Source of the DNA: Photorhabdus laumondii subsp. laumondii | GTDB taxonomy: Bacteria; Pseudomonadota; Gammaproteobacteria; Enterobacterales; Enterobacteriaceae | Reading direction: 5' to 3' | NCBI RefSeq assembly: GCF_003343245.1 | Contig: NZ_CP024901.1 | Coordinates: 1,674,001-1,738,000 of the forward strand | Length of the DNA: 64,000 bases | Part shown: piece after piece, positions 61,206-64,000 of the stretch | How the letters are laid out: each line of letters starts with the position of its first letter | Numbering within the stretch: the first letter of the stretch is position 1 | The notes under the pieces: generated by a model | Told to the model about the DNA's origin: nothing | Database searches by the model: none | What the model saw: the letters and a program-made list of their open reading frames with translations, nothing else | Made by a program: the position numbers and the translations under genes

Positions 61206-62396
61206 ATGAAGTCGTTAGCAATTGCAGAGTTGTTCATCAATATAGGTAAAGCTATATTGCTACTGAGCTTTGCCAAATTTATGTATGATGAAACGGGTCA
61301 AATATGGCAAATTAGCTTAATCTTCATAGCTGAAATCTTGATCTCAACCATTTTACCAATATTGGTTGGCAAGTCGGTTGATAACCAAGGTATTAAAACG
61401 GTGCTTATTGGTTCAGCCGTTTGTCATGTTGTCTTTTGTTTGGCAGGTGTATTGGCATTGACTCAATTGGGCATGTCCGTGTCGATTTTATTGCTAATAT
61501 CGGTGTTTTTGAGTTTTCTTGGGCCAATTTCAAAAATGGCCTTATTCAGTGTTACACCACTTCTTTCTCAACATGATCGCTTAGAAAAAGATAACGGTAC
61601 ACTGACTTCCGCATTTCAGGGCGGTCAGTTGATTGGTATGGCCTTATCTGCCTGGTTGCTAGATGAGTTTGACTTTATAGCAATTTTGATGTTTGTCGTC
61701 TGTCTATATAGTGCCGCGAGCTTTTTTTACTGGCGAGCAACAGCCAATTTGTCGTTAGCTGAGTCTCCTTCAGATATAGATAAACGTGAAGATCCAGAAA
61801 ACCTGTGGCAGTTGTTTAAAGCTAGTAAACCCTACATGCGCTATTTTGTTCTAAGTAATTTTGATTTCGTTACTGTAGCCATATTCAACATTATGCTGGT
61901 TTCCGTCGTCAGTCAGGCATTTGACGGCAGCACATACTGGCTTGCCGGATTAGATGCCTCATTCGCTATTGGAGCGTTTGTTGGTGGCGCTGTTATTGCG
62001 AAGCAAATAAGGAACAAAAGTACTTCTCTAAGCGATGTTATCGCTATTCAGGTCGCTTTTCTAATCTATCTAGGTTTATGTTTCACAGAACAGGCGGTCT
62101 ATTTGATGCCGCTCGCGATTGTGAGTATCGGCTTGTTTCAAAGTTACTCAGGTATTTACTGGCGCACACTGCTACATAAACAGCTGCCATCTCACATGAT
62201 AGGTAGGCTAAGTAGTATTAAGTATATCGTATCCTCAGTGCATATCGGGATTGTCGCCATGGTGGTCTCTTACGCACATGAATTAGGTTTCCAATACGCA
62301 ATTGCAACCGCAGCTGTAATTACTATTGGCCAGATTTTATTTGTTGCAATCATCATAAAACAATCACTAGCCATTGAAAGCAAATCCTCATCTTAG
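61206..62396 (+). CDS. MFS transporter (probable product exporter)
   Basis: 396 aa with about twelve hydrophobic helices; a degenerate motif A (LVGKSVDNQGIKTVLIG) lies between helices 2 and 3. AAGGGA is present before ATG 61206; another ATG at 61202 is out of frame. Within the operon, export or self-protection is the likely role. Confidence 0.8.
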   Translation: MKSLAIAELFINIGKAILLLSFAKFMYDETGQIWQISLIFIAEILISTILPILVGKSVDNQGIKTVLIGSAVCHVVFCLAGVLALTQLGMSVSILLLISVFLSFLGPISKMALFSVTPLLSQHDRLEKDNGTLTSAFQGGQLIGMALSAWLLDEFDFIAILMFVVCLYSAASFFYWRATANLSLAESPSDIDKREDPENLWQLFKASKPYMRYFVLSNFDFVTVAIFNIMLVSVVSQAFDGSTYWLAGLDASFAIGAFVGGAVIAKQIRNKSTSLSDVIAIQVAFLIYLGLCFTEQAVYLMPLAIVSIGLFQSYSGIYWRTLLHKQLPSHMIGRLSSIKYIVSSVHIGIVAMVVSYAHELGFQYAIATAAVITIGQILFVAIIIKQSLAIESKSSS

Positions 62397-62437
62397 ATGG
62401 ACAAATGGCTAACTCTTAAAAGTTAGGGAAAAAATAA

Positions 62438-63544
62438 ATGTTCAATATACAAGCAGTAATCAAAGAGCATGTAGTTGAAAATAAAAGGGAAAGCTTATGG
62501 AGCTATCTGGAAGAACGCCCCAATTACTTGATGCTAGATAAAAATGAGAATCACCATCCAATGGATGAAGATCTTTTTGAAGCGTTTCGAGCCTCATTAA
62601 AACCAGAGCATTTGTGTAATTATCCGGTGCTAAATAACTTATATAAAAAAATAGCCAAACTGGTTGGCGTTGAAGAGCGCAACATCTACCTCGGCTCGGG
62701 TTCAGACCTAGCGATAAAAGCATTATTTGATGCATGCTTAAGAGAGGGAGATCATGTGGTTTTACATAACCCTTGCTACTTTATGTTTGAAAACTACGCA
62801 AAGTATGCTGGGGTATCAATCTCGTCAACACCGGTCACCGAAGATTGGAAACCTGATGTAGCGGCTATTATCGATGCAGTCAAAGAAAATACCAAATTAG
62901 TGATTGTAGAAGATCCGAGTGGTTTTGTCGGCACGCGTTTATCTTATTCCCAAATGCATGGCTTGGCTGAAGCGCTTTATAGCAAGGGTGTGTTGCTGCT
63001 GATTGATGAAGCCTATCTATATGTAGAAGGAAAACAAAGCGCAAACCTGGATATCTTGCAGAAATTTCCGAACGTTATTTTGGCACAAACCCTTTCTAAA
63101 GCTCATGGATTGGCAGGAGCAAGAGTCGGCTTTTTGATCGGAGGGACAGAGTTAATCGGCCATATTTCAAATGTCAGACCGCTATATGAGATTAGTGCGT
63201 TATCGGCATGGGCTGCGGAATGGCAGCTAGATCATCCTGAAGTGCTTGAACGTTTTCAGGAGAAGATGAGGCAGACAAAAGCCTATATGAGAGAAGCTTT
63301 GACCGAAAGAAGACAGACTTTCAAAGATACTCACGGTAATTTCATGTTGGTACAGTTTGCCGGATACGATTCAAAAGAGATAGAGCAATTGTTTCAAGAG
63401 CAGGGTATTTTAATCAGACGTCCGTTTGAACAGAGTAATTTAAAAGGTTGGCTGAGAGTAACCATTTCACAGCTTGAACATTGCGAAAAATTTATTTCGG
63501 CACTTGATATCGTTGTAGACAAATTGAACTTCAAAAAAATTTGA
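62438..63544 (+). CDS. Class I/II aminotransferase (HisC-like)
   Basis: 368 aa. Conserved residues include LGSGSDLAIKALFD, VEDPSGFVGT in place of NPNNPTG, LLIDEAYLYV, and the PLP lysine Lys221 in TLSKAHGLAGARVG. The C-terminal arginine for carboxylate binding is in GWLRVTIS. It resembles histidinol-phosphate aminotransferase. Its NxPTG loop is unusual, so the substrate may differ. Confidence 0.8.
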   Translation: MFNIQAVIKEHVVENKRESLWSYLEERPNYLMLDKNENHHPMDEDLFEAFRASLKPEHLCNYPVLNNLYKKIAKLVGVEERNIYLGSGSDLAIKALFDACLREGDHVVLHNPCYFMFENYAKYAGVSISSTPVTEDWKPDVAAIIDAVKENTKLVIVEDPSGFVGTRLSYSQMHGLAEALYSKGVLLLIDEAYLYVEGKQSANLDILQKFPNVILAQTLSKAHGLAGARVGFLIGGTELIGHISNVRPLYEISALSAWAAEWQLDHPEVLERFQEKMRQTKAYMREALTERRQTFKDTHGNFMLVQFAGYDSKEIEQLFQEQGILIRRPFEQSNLKGWLRVTISQLEHCEKFISALDIVVDKLNFKKI

Positions 63545-63557
63545 TGAAGAGGGAATC

Positions 63558-64000
63558 ATGACAGAGAAGGCCAGAGCCGTAGGGATCAACCATGTGTCTA
63601 TTGAAGTTGGTAACATTAATGAAGCAGTCGCATTTTATAGTGCGCTTATGCGCATTAAACCCGGGCTGTTATCAGAGACTGAGGGATCGATTGAACTGGG
63701 TGATCAGTTTGTTGCCTTTACTTGCAGCCAAGGAGAACAAGCTCACAAACCTGGTCATTTTGGGTTCGTTGTTGATGATAAAGAAAAGGTTCGTGAGGCA
63801 TTAAAGCAATTCGATATTGAACCTTTGCCTGGCCGATTTTTTGGTTTTCTGGATCCTTGGGGCAATCATATCGAAGTGGTCAGCTACGAGAATATTAAAT
63901 TTACTAAGTCTCCTGGTGTTCTCAATGGTATGGGATTAGCAGACTTGAAGAAAAACGATCGTGCACAACGGGAGCTTGAAGAACAAGGTTATAGTGAGCC
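63558..64000 (+). CDS. VOC (glyoxalase/dioxygenase fold) protein, cut by window edge
   Basis: About 147 codons visible from ATG 63558 (GAGGG upstream), no stop before the end. The start VGINHVSIEVGNINEAVAFY is the first VOC beta-alpha-beta unit with its metal histidine. GHFGFVVDD and FLDPWGNHIEVV supply the remaining His and Glu. Could be a dioxygenase, isomerase or resistance protein. It continues the same operon. Confidence 0.8.
   Translation, partial: MTEKARAVGINHVSIEVGNINEAVAFYSALMRIKPGLLSETEGSIELGDQFVAFTCSQGEQAHKPGHFGFVVDDKEKVREALKQFDIEPLPGRFFGFLDPWGNHIEVVSYENIKFTKSPGVLNGMGLADLKKNDRAQRELEEQGYSE

Overview
The window looks like a chromosomal segment of Photorhabdus (Enterobacterales, Morganellaceae). 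The backbone follows enterobacterial gene order: ptsH-cysK-cysZ/zipA-ligA, nupC, tRNA-Ala pair/gltX/tRNA-Val-Lys array, seqA-pgm, kdpFABCDE, ybfA, ybgI, gltA/sdhCDAB-sucABCD. Two further signs are a gene matching my recollection of the Photorhabdus MACPF protein of known structure (510 aa), and many 127-bp ERIC elements. No database could be searched, so species and strain are not fixed.

Layout. 1-9.7 kb is housekeeping: phosphotransferase HPr (edge-cut), cysteine synthase, sulfate permease, division protein ZipA, DNA ligase, a nucleoside transporter, and GltX with tRNA-Ala genes. 9.9-12.4 kb is a tRNA array (three Val, two intact Lys). In it, two further tRNA-Lys copies are each split at exactly the same T-loop position by a small insert. 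The first insert carries a RelE/HigB-type toxin remnant with its XRE antitoxin. The second carries a DinQ-like 30-residue membrane peptide with an adjacent antisense RNA gene, i.e. a type I toxin-antitoxin locus. 12.6-17.1 kb holds glk, seqA, pgm and a small EamA transporter.

17.9-24.2 kb is an AT-rich accessory cluster, absent from the equivalent E. coli interval between pgm and kdpE. It encodes an MFS exporter, a ParB/SbnI-like (serine-kinase-like) protein, a flavin N-hydroxylase, a fused nucleotidyltransferase/PLP enzyme resembling FrbH of FR-900098 biosynthesis, a 10-formyl-THF formyltransferase and a HAD phosphatase. No PEP mutase is present. I infer a route from O-phosphoserine through CDP-ethanolamine to an N-formyl-N-hydroxy product, meaning a fosfocytocin/fosfoxacin-type analogue of fosmidomycin. 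The MACPF gene follows at 24.7-26.2 kb.

26.5-34.6 kb is the complete potassium-transport operon kdpFABC-DE, with an ERIC element in its leader. A complete IS630-family element (34.74-35.84 kb) has ends built like those of the ERIC repeats. 36-50.1 kb returns to backbone with the TCA-cycle operons. After sucD there is a decayed group II intron reverse transcriptase. A second accessory operon then runs off the window end (50.85-64.0 kb). It encodes two tryptophan-dioxygenase-superfamily proteins, a flavin aromatic hydroxylase, a KynB-like cyclase, three PLP aminotransferase/lyase enzymes (one with an in-frame TGA), a single and a tandem ATP-grasp ligase, an MFS exporter and a VOC protein. I read it as an uncharacterised pathway that oxidises tryptophan and ligates the product into a small peptide or amide.
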